A stretch of 64,000 bases of DNA from Alphaproteobacteria bacterium Ga0077535 (GCA_001464425.1 LNEK01000012.1:62001-126000); one strand, 5' to 3'. Shown: positions 35,174 to 44,095, numbered from the stretch's first letter. The notes: generated by a model not told the origin, from the letters alone. Translations and numbers: made by a program.

Positions 35174-35621
35174 CGAGACTTCATCGGTGTTCTCCCGATG
35201 CTTCTGCCCCGACCTTCTGGGTAAGCGGCGGTCAGGCCGTCTACGCCCCAGAGGCGCAGGTGGCCCGGGCTTGCCTTGGGGCCAGGGGCTTTCCCTGCGC
35301 TGTTTGCGCCTCACCCTCGCCAACGACTGCTCCGTGTTCGACCGCGGCCCGAGTAGGGCAAGGTCGAAAGAAGAGGGACGCGCTCCGCGTCCCGACAAGC
35401 TCCGCCTCGCCGTCGCGCGCAATGCGGGTCAAGCCTTTGCCGCGCGAAGCGCGGATCATGCACTTCTTGGCTTGACGCGCGTGAGCACGATGGCACGTCG
35501 GTTCTGCAGAGGTGGCGACGCCGCAACGGCGCGGATTCACCCTCCACTTGTCGAATCAAGTCAACGTTGCATCGCCGACGCGGATCGTTGGCTTGCGGGC
35601 TTAATTCGTTAAGAGGGACCT
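35174..35621. other. Non-coding stretch with GC-rich hairpins
   Basis: About 450 bp after the trb operon. Frames here are arginine-rich shadows with no family match. I see two strong hairpins (35375-35393 and 35440-35454) and no T-run. The 3' part looks like an upstream region for the next small gene. Confidence 0.4.
35375..35393 (+). terminator. Perfect GC-rich hairpin after the trb operon
   Basis: GGGACGCG, 3-nt loop CTC, CGCGTCCC: an 8-bp perfect stem about 200 bp after the last trb-linked gene. No T-run follows, so it may be a terminator or merely a repeat. A similar CCGCGC-GAA-GCGCGG hairpin is at 35440-35454. Confidence 0.35.
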
Positions 35622-35819
35622 ATGAGAAATGTAGTTCGTTCGCGCCTTCAAGAAGACGCGCCAATTTACAAGAGGATGATTGAGCAAATCAAAGCGGGGG
35701 TCTGGAAACCCAAGACCATGAGAAACGGGAGGTTGGTCGATACGAAAGACGAGACCCTGCAAAACCTGGAAACGACGCTCGCCTCTATTGAGGCCGACAT
35801 CGAGGACATGGCCGACTAG
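35622..35819 (+). CDS. Small hypothetical protein
   Basis: A 65-residue charged protein: VRSRLQEDAPIYKRMIEQIK is an amphipathic helix and TLQNLETTLASIEADIED a probable coiled coil. AGAGGGA lies just before ATG 35622, so translation is likely. No known family recognised. It lies alone between non-coding stretches. Confidence 0.5.
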   Translation: MRNVVRSRLQEDAPIYKRMIEQIKAGVWKPKTMRNGRLVDTKDETLQNLETTLASIEADIEDMAD

Positions 35820-35932
35820 TGTTCCATCGTCACGCGTCAGCGATCGACGCCCGGTAGGGGCGAGACGCGCGCAATGCGCGGCTCGATGGCGAAGCCACGA
35901 GAGCGCGGCCGCCGAAGGCGGCGACGCCCAGG

Positions 35933-36142
35933 TCAACCCCTTAGATCAGCCTCGGCAATCTCTCCCTCGATGAGCGTCATCAGCGTCAGGCGATGATGCG
36001 CCGGCATCGCCGTGAAAACCTCTGTTGTCAGCATCGGGCCGTTCTTTCGCCGCATCTTGCACGCCGGCGTCTGACCAAAGGTCACGCCCTCCAATTCAAA
36101 TTCATCGCCGCCAAGTCTCCCGATCCCGTCGCCTCCATTCAA
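35933..36142 (-). CDS. Small hypothetical protein, last of a four-gene unit
   Basis: A 69-residue protein read from a TTG overlapping the stop of the preceding gene (TTGA). It contains GGDEFELEGVTFGQTPACKM and a C-terminal LTLIEGEIAEADLRG. No domain is recognised. The tight overlap is the main support for the start. Confidence 0.42.
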   Translation of the reverse strand: MNGGDGIGRLGGDEFELEGVTFGQTPACKMRRKNGPMLTTEVFTAMPAHHRLTLMTLIEGEIAEADLRG

Positions 36143-36387
36143 TCGATCCAAGGTCCGTTGTAAAATCGAGCGGCGCGTTCTTCGGCCATGAAGCGGCGAT
36201 GCGCGTCCTCTTCCCAAGTCCAGATCACCCAGACCAGAAACGCCCACCCGTATTGGCCAAAGCAGAAGAGCAGGATCGCCCCCCAGAACGCCAGCCGGCG
36301 TCCAAACCGCGCCCAGATGAATGCGAAGGCCAGAAAAGCGGCGACCACTAGCGCGTGCTGAAAGAAGGAAAGAGCATCGCCGCTCAT
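36139..36387 (-). CDS. Small membrane protein
   Basis: An 82-residue protein with three hydrophobic stretches (FFQHALVVAAFLAFAFIW, AFWGAILLFCFGQY, WAFLVWVIW) and a charged tail (EEDAHRRFMAEERAARFY). It is translationally coupled at both ends: its start overlaps the HNH gene stop by 4 nt and its stop overlaps the next start. It sits in the inner membrane; function unknown. Confidence 0.6.
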   Translation of the reverse strand: MSGDALSFFQHALVVAAFLAFAFIWARFGRRLAFWGAILLFCFGQYGWAFLVWVIWTWEEDAHRRFMAEERAARFYNGPWID

Positions 36388-36695
36388 CGCCCACCTCGAT
36401 AGAATCCGCGGCCACGCAGTTGCGGACCAAACTTCTTCCGCCGCTCGTATTGCGACAGCGCCGCGCCGTTGAGGCGCTTGACCTTCCAAACCTTCTTGAT
36501 GTCCGACCGCGTCTTGATCTTGTGATGCGCCTTGCACATCAGCTGATCCGGCTTGCCGTGCGCCCACACCTCCGGCGTCGAGTGTTCAGCCTCTAATCCC
36601 TTAGACTCGTGGCAACCCTTGACGCAGCACTTGCGTCCCTGCTGCTCGAACAGCTCGTCGTATTCAGTCTGGGTGAGATAGAGCCGCCCCATCAC
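36384..36695 (-). CDS. Small HNH-endonuclease-like protein
   Basis: A 103-residue protein with CCVKGC near residue 23, then LEAEHSTPEVW and LMCKAHHKIKTRSDI: the zinc Cys pairs and His residues of an HNH nuclease fold. The N-terminal TQTEYDELFEQQGRKCC is the usual lead-in. It may be a nuclease of an accessory or defence function. It overlaps both neighbours by 4 nt. Confidence 0.65.
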   Translation of the reverse strand: MMGRLYLTQTEYDELFEQQGRKCCVKGCHESKGLEAEHSTPEVWAHGKPDQLMCKAHHKIKTRSDIKKVWKVKRLNGAALSQYERRKKFGPQLRGRGFYRGGR

Positions 36696-36904
36696 GTCTC
36701 TTCCGGCGGCCCATCGACCTCAGAATAGGGCCGCGCCATCCCGCACTTATCGGCAAGCGCGTTCAGCTTCGCTTTGCGCGCGCGCACTTCGTGGGGATTG
36801 GGTTTGCCAGCCAGAAGCCAAGCGCGAACGCTGTCAGCCGCCGCGATGCGCTCGCGTATGCGTGCGCGTTCTTCGCGCGTCGGCCAACGCTCGCGTTTCA
36901 CGAC
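36692..36904 (-). CDS. Small hypothetical protein, first of a four-gene unit
   Basis: A charged protein of about 70 residues: VKRERWPTREERARIRERIAA, then WLLAGKPNPHEVRARKAKLNA and a short acidic end. Start GTG 36904 (or 36901) is a choice, because the frame further up has no coding look. It begins the unit with the HNH protein and overlaps it by 4 nt. Function unknown. Confidence 0.42.
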   Translation of the reverse strand, partial: VVKRERWPTREERARIRERIAAADSVRAWLLAGKPNPHEVRARKAKLNALADKCGMARPYSEVDGPPEET

Positions 36905-36978
36905 ACGCCGCGCGCACAGACAGAATAGAGAGAAGCGCACATGCGCGGCCCTTCGTCCGACGAAACGAAAGGCCCGGC

Positions 36979-37566
36979 ATGACGGCGCCAGGAGAGGCAC
37001 GACCGTCAGCCGCTAGAAACAACGCTGTTCAAACGAACAACGCTGAACACCTCGCGCGCTTTACAGCCGTTACCCGCCGGCTTGCTCGGCTCCTCGAACA
37101 CATGCGCGCGTTGGCATTGACTCTACCAGAACAAACACGGAACGCAAGTGAAATGAGGCGACGCGATTGGATCGCGGCTGAACGCGCCTTCAACCGGCGC
37201 GAGCCGCTCTCAAAGGAATGCGACATGGGCCGAGGCCGCTGGAGCAAATGGAGCGTCGGCGGCGACGAGCGGCACACGCTCGAGTTTGGTTTTGCGTATC
37301 GCTTCGATATTCGTGCTGGTCCCAAGTCCAACGGACTTCAACCTGACTTTTGGTACGCGAGTGCGCGTGCGGGTTCGCTTGGAGAATTTCCGACATTCGA
37401 AGCAGCGGCGCAGGCCTGCGAGGATGAAGCGAGGCGTCTCATCGAAGAGGCGCTTCAGCGTGGCGACGCCAGCTACGACATGAAGCTGATCGACGAACAA
37501 TGGACGCTGTATTTGGCGCTGCCACATCGTTTGCGGTCACGGAAAACGCGCACGCGGTACAAGTGA
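36979..37566 (+). CDS. Hypothetical protein
   Basis: A protein of about 195 residues. The first part is helical (ARFTAVTRRLARLLEHMRALA); the second (GRGRWSKWSVGGDERHTLEF, then FWYASARAGSLGEFPTFEAA) is a more globular domain, perhaps starting alone at ATG 37225. No family recognised. The start is uncertain. Confidence 0.42.
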   Translation: MTAPGEARPSAARNNAVQTNNAEHLARFTAVTRRLARLLEHMRALALTLPEQTRNASEMRRRDWIAAERAFNRREPLSKECDMGRGRWSKWSVGGDERHTLEFGFAYRFDIRAGPKSNGLQPDFWYASARAGSLGEFPTFEAAAQACEDEARRLIEEALQRGDASYDMKLIDEQWTLYLALPHRLRSRKTRTRYK

Positions 37567-37581
37567 AGCTGCATCACACCG

Positions 37582-38280
37582 TTAGGAACGGTTCACAGAT
37601 AAGCCGCTGGCTTGAATGATGATTGGCACGCCGTCTTTGGATGGGTCATTCAAGATTAGGGCGCTCAAGTTGTCGATAGATTCGGCCGGGTTAAGGTCGT
37701 CGAGGTCATCGCTCAGAGGGCGCGCTCGTGCATTTGCAAATTGCTCGGGCAGTGCGGCGGTGAATGGCGCGATGCGACAGATCAGAGACAAATACTCGCC
37801 GTTCGGCAACTCCGAGTAACCAAAGGGCATTCCAAGTTTTGCCAGTTTGGCCTCGAGCGTTTCCGGTTTTTCGTTCGAGAAGAAGAAACCTACTTCGATC
37901 GCCTGGCCGGCTGGTGCGGGCTCCCACCAAAACACAGGCTTGCCCTTTTGTCCTTCCGCCAGCGGCTGGCGGCCCGTCAGATAATCCGTCGGGAATACCA
38001 GGGTGAACACATGCGCCGCGCCTCGTTCAGGCGTTGGCGGGCGCTTCCATTTGGAAAGCGCTCGATCAGGTGCAGCATCCCCCGGTGTCGCCAGCTTGGG
38101 TACGTAGCGGTCGGCGAGCGCGAAGCGAACCCATCCGCTGGCGTGAAAGCTCACCTTCGCGTGTCCCGTCTGACCATGCACGCCCAGATAAACGTCATTC
38201 TTGTGCTGCGACACGACCCACAGTGAGGAGTGAGCGACGTCGCCCTTGCCTACACCGAACCGGAATTTGTCGACCTTCAC
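37582..38280 (-). CDS. Hypothetical protein
   Basis: A 232-residue soluble protein. The N-terminal VDKFRFGVGKGDVAHSSLW with VYLGVHGQTGHAKVSFHASG is a beta-rich fold, followed by VFTLVFPTDYLTGRQPL and an acidic tail. No motif identifies it. It is divergent from the kinase gene at 38527 and borders the suspected defence island, so it could be one of its members. Confidence 0.48.
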   Translation of the reverse strand: MKVDKFRFGVGKGDVAHSSLWVVSQHKNDVYLGVHGQTGHAKVSFHASGWVRFALADRYVPKLATPGDAAPDRALSKWKRPPTPERGAAHVFTLVFPTDYLTGRQPLAEGQKGKPVFWWEPAPAGQAIEVGFFFSNEKPETLEAKLAKLGMPFGYSELPNGEYLSLICRIAPFTAALPEQFANARARPLSDDLDDLNPAESIDNLSALILNDPSKDGVPIIIQASGLSVNRS

Positions 38281-38526
38281 CGCACCCTCTTACGCGAAGA
38301 CAATGGCGCGACCGCTATCGAGCCGCAGAAGAGGATACACAGTACGTGGGCGGTTATCTGAAGTAGCTGGGGCCGCGTCGGACCCGGCGCGAGCCAAGGG
38401 TCTGATTAAACTGTACTTTATCCCCTACCTTTGATTACCAAGGCGTTGCGGGCGCGCGGCGGTTGGAGGCGTTGGCGAAGCCTCCAATATCTATGAGAAT
38501 GGCCCGAGAATCGGGAAGTGAATGGA

Positions 38527-39105
38527 ATGAGTGAAACTGGCGTTCTTGTCGCTTTCGCGGGCCCCATCGGGTCGCGGAAATCTGAAGTCAGCAAAGCCGT
38601 CGCCAAGGCGTTGGACTGGCCGCGGTGCAGCTTTGGCGATCATTTGCGAGCCGTGGCCGAACGCATGGGCGGCGATCGCAACGACCGCGCCCTCCTGCAG
38701 GAGCTTGGACAGAACAGCGTCCAAACCGACGTGGACAAGTTTGTAGGCGACGTCTTGGGCGACATCGATTGGTCGAAGACGCGCAACGTCATCCTGGATG
38801 GGTTACGCCACGCCGAAGTTCGTCACGCGCTCTTGCTCTATCTCCGCGCCCGCGATGTCGACCTCAAAGTCGTTTATGTCGAGATCTCCGAGCGCGAGCG
38901 CGAGGAAGTAGAATTGAAGCGTGGCGTTTCGCTTCGCGAGCTTGCGACCTACGACCGCGATCTGACTGAGGCGCAGATCTACGACATCATTCCCGCGTAC
39001 GCAGATCTGAAAGTGAAAGGGGGTTGGCCGCAAGAATATGCGGTCGACACCATCATCACACGTCTGAATTTGCGAGAACGACCCCAGTCTGCCGCGCACG
39101 CCTGA
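38527..39105 (+). CDS. P-loop nucleotide kinase-like protein with altered Walker A
   Basis: A 192-residue P-loop protein. Its Walker A reads GPIGSRKS, with Arg where Gly is usual. SFGDHLRAVAERMGGDRND, LLQELGQNSVQ, ILDGLRHAEVRHALLL and YVEISERERE follow. These match the second protein at 40797-41333, so both belong to one dNMP-kinase/dephospho-CoA-kinase-like family. The substrate is likely a nucleotide, but the Walker change questions activity. GTG 38518 is an alternative start. The patatin gene begins 6 bp after its stop. Confidence 0.68.
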   Translation: MSETGVLVAFAGPIGSRKSEVSKAVAKALDWPRCSFGDHLRAVAERMGGDRNDRALLQELGQNSVQTDVDKFVGDVLGDIDWSKTRNVILDGLRHAEVRHALLLYLRARDVDLKVVYVEISEREREEVELKRGVSLRELATYDRDLTEAQIYDIIPAYADLKVKGGWPQEYAVDTIITRLNLRERPQSAAHA

Positions 39106-39111
39106 GGCCTC

Positions 39112-40824
39112 ATGAAGGCGTTCGGTGTTTTTGAGGGCGGGGGAGTTCGAGGCTATGCGCACATTGGCGCGCTGCGTGCCGTGGAGCGCAGAAAGATCGA
39201 GTTTGAGCAGGTCGCCGGAACCTCGATCGGGGCGGTGATCGCAGCGCTGGTTGCGGCGGGTTATCGCGCCGATGACCTCTATAAAGAAGTCGACGGCAAG
39301 GCGGAGGGTGCGGCGGTCATCGCTTTCGACACGCTCTTCTCGGCGGATGATTGGCGAAGCATCGAACGAATGGCGCGCGACGCGCGTCGGTTGCACCGCG
39401 TCAGTCAGTGGCTGGAAGCGCGCGGTTTCCGCTCACCGATTGATATGAGCCATCCTCTGGGCGCGGCAGTCCTTGGTTGGATTGTGACGCCGTTCATTTG
39501 GGTCGCTGCGCCTTTTGTTTATCCGCGTTATCGCCGGGCACATGCGAGCCTCTGGCGTCATTGGGGCGCGGTGGACGCAAGTCCGCTCCGGACTTGGCTT
39601 GACGCCACACTCCGCCAGCGTCTGGCTCACGTCCCTGATGATCGTGAGATCCAATTTGTCGACCTTAAAACGCCGCTCCGTGTGGTGGTTGCCGACGTGC
39701 AATCGGGTGCGTTGAAGGTGGTAGGGGACAATCCGCACGACCACGTGGTCGACGCAGTGATCGCATCGGCGTCGGTTCCCTTCTTTTTTCGTCCGCAGCG
39801 GCGCGACGGATCGATTTTTGTCGATGGCGGCATGTTGTCCAACGTGCCGGCGTGGGTGTTCGATCGTGAACGCGCAGCGTTGGCACATTCCATGCCGACG
39901 CTGACGTTTCGGCTCATCCCAACGGCAGCGCTGCAAGCGCTCGCGGAGGCAGCGACCCTTGCGCGGTTTGCGCCGCGCCTGCTGGGGACTGCGCTTGATG
40001 GCGCGCGTCAACTCGAGCTCCGCCGCATCAATGACCACCACATGATCCCACTCGATGCCGACATTGGCATCCTCGATTTCGACAAGCTGGAGCATGAGCG
40101 CGCGACCCTCGTTACCCAGGGCGAAAGCTGCGCGGAGACGTATTTCCGAGCCAATTTGGGCCCATTTGATCCGGTAGATGGGCGGAGGGCGCTAAAAGCC
40201 ATCGCTTCGATCATTAAGCAAGTGCTTCGGATAGCGGGCTATGTGAGGGTTTGTGCAATTTTGCCGTTGGACGAGGAATATCTTCGCGTCGCCTGCGCCG
40301 CCAATATGGACGAGGACTTGGACGATCAATTGTTGATCCGTCGCTCGTCGCTCGGACCGGGACTCGCCTTTGCCCGCAAAGAGCCGGTCATCGTCACGGT
40401 TGATCGGCTGGATCCCGCACAGACGCTCGATCCGCTCTTCAAGTATGAATACCTTGCGCGGCCGCGGGCGTTGAAGACGATCTGCGCGGTGCCGTTCTTT
40501 GCTGATCCTGCAGATTGGCTTAAGGTGCCCGATCAACGTCAAACGCCGATGGGGCTATTGGCTTTCGACGCCGACGAAACGATGCGCACAAAATTGGTGG
40601 ACCTCGCGGTTGAAGACGCTGTTGCAAGCTATGCGCAATTCGTTGGCGAGCGTTTTCGGCGCAACGAAGTGAAGGCGTTCGGCGTCGACATTCATGGCGC
40701 CGAAGATGGCGGCAATCTTCTGGAAATTGTCCCCGGCGTTGAAGTTTACGATCGCAAGGAACGCTCTTTGCGCATGGACCGCGAACTCGTAAAGCTTCAA
40801 TCAGAGCTGGCGACAGCCGCTTGA
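39112..40824 (+). CDS. Patatin-like phospholipase with C-terminal GAF-like domain
   Basis: A 570-residue protein. The patatin domain has GGGVRG (9-14, oxyanion loop), GTSIG with catalytic Ser38, and VDGGMLSNVP with the catalytic Asp. From about residue 360 a GAF-like sensor follows (IAGYVRVCAILPLDEEYLRV, TICAVPFFADPADW, PMGLLAFDADE). Patatins cut membrane lipids, and GAF domains bind small molecules such as cyclic nucleotides, so a signal-activated membrane-attack effector is plausible (inference). It is paired with the kinase-like gene upstream; its end overlaps the convergent kinase gene by 28 nt. Confidence 0.82.
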   Translation: MKAFGVFEGGGVRGYAHIGALRAVERRKIEFEQVAGTSIGAVIAALVAAGYRADDLYKEVDGKAEGAAVIAFDTLFSADDWRSIERMARDARRLHRVSQWLEARGFRSPIDMSHPLGAAVLGWIVTPFIWVAAPFVYPRYRRAHASLWRHWGAVDASPLRTWLDATLRQRLAHVPDDREIQFVDLKTPLRVVVADVQSGALKVVGDNPHDHVVDAVIASASVPFFFRPQRRDGSIFVDGGMLSNVPAWVFDRERAALAHSMPTLTFRLIPTAALQALAEAATLARFAPRLLGTALDGARQLELRRINDHHMIPLDADIGILDFDKLEHERATLVTQGESCAETYFRANLGPFDPVDGRRALKAIASIIKQVLRIAGYVRVCAILPLDEEYLRVACAANMDEDLDDQLLIRRSSLGPGLAFARKEPVIVTVDRLDPAQTLDPLFKYEYLARPRALKTICAVPFFADPADWLKVPDQRQTPMGLLAFDADETMRTKLVDLAVEDAVASYAQFVGERFRRNEVKAFGVDIHGAEDGGNLLEIVPGVEVYDRKERSLRMDRELVKLQSELATAA

Positions 40825-41333
40825 AACGCGTTGACCAGGTTTTCGAGAGCGTGCGCACCGTCGAATTCCAAGTCCGCTGCCGCCTTGATCTGATCGAGCT
40901 CACGCTCCATTGCGTGTGATTGCCAATGTGCAATTTGCTCAGGTGCGTGCCCGCGCTTAGCAAGCCTGTCCCGCCGCGTCTCAGACGACGTGACAAGAAA
41001 GACGAGGCTCGAACGAACTGGGAGACTACCTGCGTGCGCAGCAATGGCGTCCCAGACGCCCACGTGGCGAACTCCATCATAGATAAGAGCGGGCGTGTCG
41101 CTGAAGCCGTTGCGTGCGAGAAAGTCAGCGACAAACGCGGCGGGCGCCTCGGTCGCCAATCTCTGCCCAAGGTCTTGCAGCGCCGTTCGGTCGTCGGCGT
41201 CAAGGCCAGCTTCTTGAGCGCGGACGCGAACATAAGCGCCAAACGAGGCGATTGGTGCGTTCAAACGGGCACCTAGCGCCTTCGCGAGCGTAGATTTGCC
41301 GCTTCCAAGGTGGCCAGCGAGCGCGACGTGCAT
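40797..41333 (-). CDS. P-loop nucleotide kinase-like protein
   Basis: A 178-residue P-loop protein with intact Walker A GHLGSGKST. SFGAYVRVRAQEAGL, ALQDLGQRLATEAPAAF, IYDGVRHVGVWDAIA and FLVTSSETRRDRLAKRG show the dNMP-kinase/dephospho-CoA-kinase-like fold, shared with the protein at 38527-39105. It is the last gene of the seven-gene operon, one base after the ASCH gene. Probably phosphorylates a nucleoside monophosphate; the true substrate is unknown. Confidence 0.75.
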   Translation of the reverse strand: MHVALAGHLGSGKSTLAKALGARLNAPIASFGAYVRVRAQEAGLDADDRTALQDLGQRLATEAPAAFVADFLARNGFSDTPALIYDGVRHVGVWDAIAAHAGSLPVRSSLVFLVTSSETRRDRLAKRGHAPEQIAHWQSHAMERELDQIKAAADLEFDGAHALENLVNAFQAAVASSD

Positions 41334-41334
41334 C

Positions 41335-41865
41335 TCAGGTTTCGATCAAGAGCTCATCTCTGGCGCCACCATAGGTGACCCAACCTTGCCTGTCTCGCTT
41401 TGCGATGGAGAACGGCGACACCGGCGCTGGGTCTTCAAGATCGATCAAGGTGGCAAAGTGCTTCTCACGCCGCTCTTCCCAAAAGGCGTCGTCACGCGCA
41501 AACAGCGCCTCAGCAAACTCATCGCGTAGATGGTCGAGTACGCTGGGGGAGAGCTGATAGAACCGTACAGTGTGCGCCAGCGCGACGCCCATGATCGGTC
41601 CGCCGGAGCGTTTGAGCACGATAATGTCGCCCGCCTCGACGCGGAGGTAGGGCGCCCGTTTGTGCATGGCGAAACGCGATTCAATCGTCTTGCGTCCGTC
41701 GAGTACGGCGGAGAGGTAAGGTTCAACAAAGATGGCGAGATGAACCGTCAGATCGGAATTGCGTTTGCCGAGCGCGCTGCTTAGGCGCCGCCGCCAAGGC
41801 GATCTCTTAGGAACGTGCTCAACGAGCTGTTCAAGAATCGCGCGTCTTTCACAGATCTCAACCAT
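41335..41865 (-). CDS. ASCH-domain protein
   Basis: The core VHLAIFVEPYLSAVLDGRKTIE with APYLRVEAGDIIVLKRSGG and IMGVALAHTVRFYQL is an ASCH fold, related to PUA RNA-binding domains and to enzymes acting on modified nucleosides. The start is unclear: ATG 41865 gives 176 residues but overlaps the upstream gene by 85 nt, and no good start lies nearer the domain. A non-standard start cannot be excluded. It lies between the DPPW protein and the kinase. An RNA- or modified-base-binding role is inferred. Confidence 0.65.
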   Translation of the reverse strand: MVEICERRAILEQLVEHVPKRSPWRRRLSSALGKRNSDLTVHLAIFVEPYLSAVLDGRKTIESRFAMHKRAPYLRVEAGDIIVLKRSGGPIMGVALAHTVRFYQLSPSVLDHLRDEFAEALFARDDAFWEERREKHFATLIDLEDPAPVSPFSIAKRDRQGWVTYGGARDELLIET

Positions 41866-43073
41866 GACTGCGCCCCGACAAGCTCTTCCATCGCGGCGGT
41901 TTCTCTGACCGCCACATCGTGGAATTGCCGCATCAATGCCTGAGTCGCAGAACGATTTCCTAACGCAACCAGTTTCTCCAACGAATTCATCGGATCGGAC
42001 GCCACGCCGTGATCGAGAGCCAGCGCAGCGAGGGCGGCGACGGCCTGCGGCAGCGGCGCCTGAAAAGCTCGATTTCCGGAAGTCCAGAAATTGGCGCGTG
42101 AGCGTCCTTCAGCCCGTGTGCTCACGGTTGGGAAGATCTCACTTTCCGTGAGCGGCGTGAGCGGGCCGTCATCATTAAAGTTGGTGAACAACGCACGGAA
42201 CCGAACGCCGTCCAAGGTGACTTCAAAAGCCGCGGGGCGTTCGATCGTTGCAGGCGCAGGGGCTACGTCGCGCGTCTTACGGAAGGTGATGAGGTCGCCG
42301 CGACGCCAGTCCGGCAGGTGGGTCCTGATTCCCGCCTGCGCGAGGGCGGCGAGTTCGAACGCGGGCGAACGATAGCGAAGCACGCCGGCTTCGAGCGATT
42401 GAAATTCGAGTCCGAACCCATTGGCGGCGGCGATCATCGCGGCGACATCAGCTTCGGCGTTCGGGCGAGCCCCCGACGGTGGCGCGCCGACCAAAATTAT
42501 TGCGCCGATCGCGCATCGCCGCACGAACGCGTCGAACATCTCATCGTACGCGGAGGGGTACCAGGGAGGGTCGACAATTGCGGCGGTCACCGGACGCGGC
42601 TCGGCGCTGACGACGGCAAACCTCGCGTCGTCTCTCGTCAGCGTACTCAGCACCGACCAAATGATGTCGTCCGTTCCGATCACGCTCCAATGGCGGTCAA
42701 GTGCGCTTTCGTTCGCGGCAACGACTAGAGATGGCATGCCGACAAGCAACGTAGTATCCGCGGGCTGGGTCGCATCTTCGAGGCGCGCGAGCATTGCGGC
42801 AGCTGTCCCGCTCGTAAAACGCCATTCGAAGTCGCAAGGGTGAGGCAGCGGCAATTCTGCGATTTGGTTGGAAACTGTCCGCGCGCTCAAGCCGGCGTCC
42901 ACCAGCAGTGTCTCAATAAGAGGATCGGGCGCCGCGCGCCCCAGCGCCGTAAGCACGTCGCTTGGATATTCGCCGTTTAGGAGCTGGAGCAACGCGCGAA
43001 ACGAACTCGGCCGCCCCGCAAGTGCGGCCAGGAGGTTTCGATCAATCGCGGTTGTGTCCTGAATTGTTGTCAC
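41781..43073 (-). CDS. Rossmann-type protein with DPPWY motif (methyltransferase-like)
   Basis: A 430-residue protein. CDFEWRFTSGTAAAML (80-95), LLVGMPSLVVAANE (109-122) and VDPPWYPSAYDEMF (167-180) look like a SAM or aminopropyltransferase-type Rossmann core: a glycine-type loop, then DPPWY, the active-site motif of amino-methyltransferases. An extra C-terminal part (about 270-430) is of unknown fold. Its start overlaps the radical SAM stop (ATGA), so the two are coupled. No named family was recognised; the target could be a base, peptide or polyamine. Confidence 0.55.
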   Translation of the reverse strand: MTTIQDTTAIDRNLLAALAGRPSSFRALLQLLNGEYPSDVLTALGRAAPDPLIETLLVDAGLSARTVSNQIAELPLPHPCDFEWRFTSGTAAAMLARLEDATQPADTTLLVGMPSLVVAANESALDRHWSVIGTDDIIWSVLSTLTRDDARFAVVSAEPRPVTAAIVDPPWYPSAYDEMFDAFVRRCAIGAIILVGAPPSGARPNAEADVAAMIAAANGFGLEFQSLEAGVLRYRSPAFELAALAQAGIRTHLPDWRRGDLITFRKTRDVAPAPATIERPAAFEVTLDGVRFRALFTNFNDDGPLTPLTESEIFPTVSTRAEGRSRANFWTSGNRAFQAPLPQAVAALAALALDHGVASDPMNSLEKLVALGNRSATQALMRQFHDVAVRETAAMEELVGAQSWLRSVKDARFLNSSLSTFLRDRLGGGA

Positions 43074-44095
43074 GCGCGCGCGCCCAACGGAATAGAGTAG
43101 ATGGGCGCTGCCCGTTCAGCAGCCGAGAACCGTCGTTCAATGAGATCATTCCAGAGTGCGATGGCTTGATCTTGCACGGCGTCGGTCTGAGCATTCGACC
43201 AGTGGCGTCGTTCTTGTCTCAGCGTGTTCGGCGCGAAGGGTTCGATGCGCAGAGGCACGATGCGAAGCGGCCAGGCTTCGTCGAGCCGCTGTAGGCGATC
43301 CATGAAGACGGGCATACCCTCATCGACTGTACTCAATTCCGGCCCAGTCAATGTCACGTAGCCATAAAGGTCGATACCCAGACCTAGATAGCGTTGGAAA
43401 ATCTCAAACTGCGCGTCGAAGCCGGCGCCGTCTGCGCCGGTGTTGAATTGAAAAGACGCGTTATCAAAGCCCTTAAAGCAGCATACGCGTCCATAATTCT
43501 TATGCGCGCGCAATCGCCGTCGCTGTTGGTCCGACAGCTTGGTGAAGAGATAATCGGTGCTGAGATTGTCGTCGGACCAAAGATAGGTCGTGTCGGCGGC
43601 GCCGGCGCGCTCGAGGCTTTCCATCATCCAGACGGTCCATTCCGGGGTCAGGTCTGGCGAGCCTCCGGAAAGGTCGAGGATCTGAGGCCGGTCGGGTTCA
43701 CGAAGATAAAGGTCGACCAGAGCGTCAGCCGTCACCCAGCGTCCGCGCGTGGCGTCGCCGGCGAGCAGGTTGTAGGGCACGTAGCAATACCAGCAGCGCC
43801 AGGCACATGCAGCGTTCTGAAAAACCTGCGCCCGCATCATGTCCGCGCGCGCAAGTCCAAGGGCCGCCGCTGCGGGGTCGATCGGCAAGGAGTTGGACGG
43901 CCAATTCTCTGACGCAGCGCGGCGAAAATGGCGGATGCGGCCAAGGCCTTCGCAATTTGGCGGCACGGTCAGATCGTCTTCCTGATCCGAGTGCTCCAAC
44001 CGACTAATGAGGATTTGCCCTTCAGTAGGTTTGATGATGCGTTCGCGCATACTTTTCGCGAACGTATCAGTTTGAATGAGGCGCGGCCCGCTCAT
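43070..44095 (-). CDS. Radical SAM enzyme
   Basis: A 341-residue enzyme with the CxxxCxxC cluster motif as CAWRCWYC (Cys97, Cys101, Cys104), which binds a 4Fe-4S cluster and cleaves S-adenosylmethionine. LDLSGGSPDLTPEW at about 140-152 is the GGE-like SAM motif. NYGRVCCFKGFD and LYGYVTLTG complete a radical SAM barrel. The start overlaps the zinc-ribbon gene's stop by 4 nt. It is linked to the DPPW protein by a 4-nt overlap. Its substrate is unknown; the partners suggest a nucleic acid, nucleotide or peptide modification. Confidence 0.82.
   Translation of the reverse strand: MSGPRLIQTDTFAKSMRERIIKPTEGQILISRLEHSDQEDDLTVPPNCEGLGRIRHFRRAASENWPSNSLPIDPAAAALGLARADMMRAQVFQNAACAWRCWYCYVPYNLLAGDATRGRWVTADALVDLYLREPDRPQILDLSGGSPDLTPEWTVWMMESLERAGAADTTYLWSDDNLSTDYLFTKLSDQQRRRLRAHKNYGRVCCFKGFDNASFQFNTGADGAGFDAQFEIFQRYLGLGIDLYGYVTLTGPELSTVDEGMPVFMDRLQRLDEAWPLRIVPLRIEPFAPNTLRQERRHWSNAQTDAVQDQAIALWNDLIERRFSAAERAAPIYSIPLGARA

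Noticed and set aside
35187-35612. Possible gene of 141 codons after the trb operon
   Set aside because: Composition is Arg-rich, it crosses several hairpins, and no family is recognisable.
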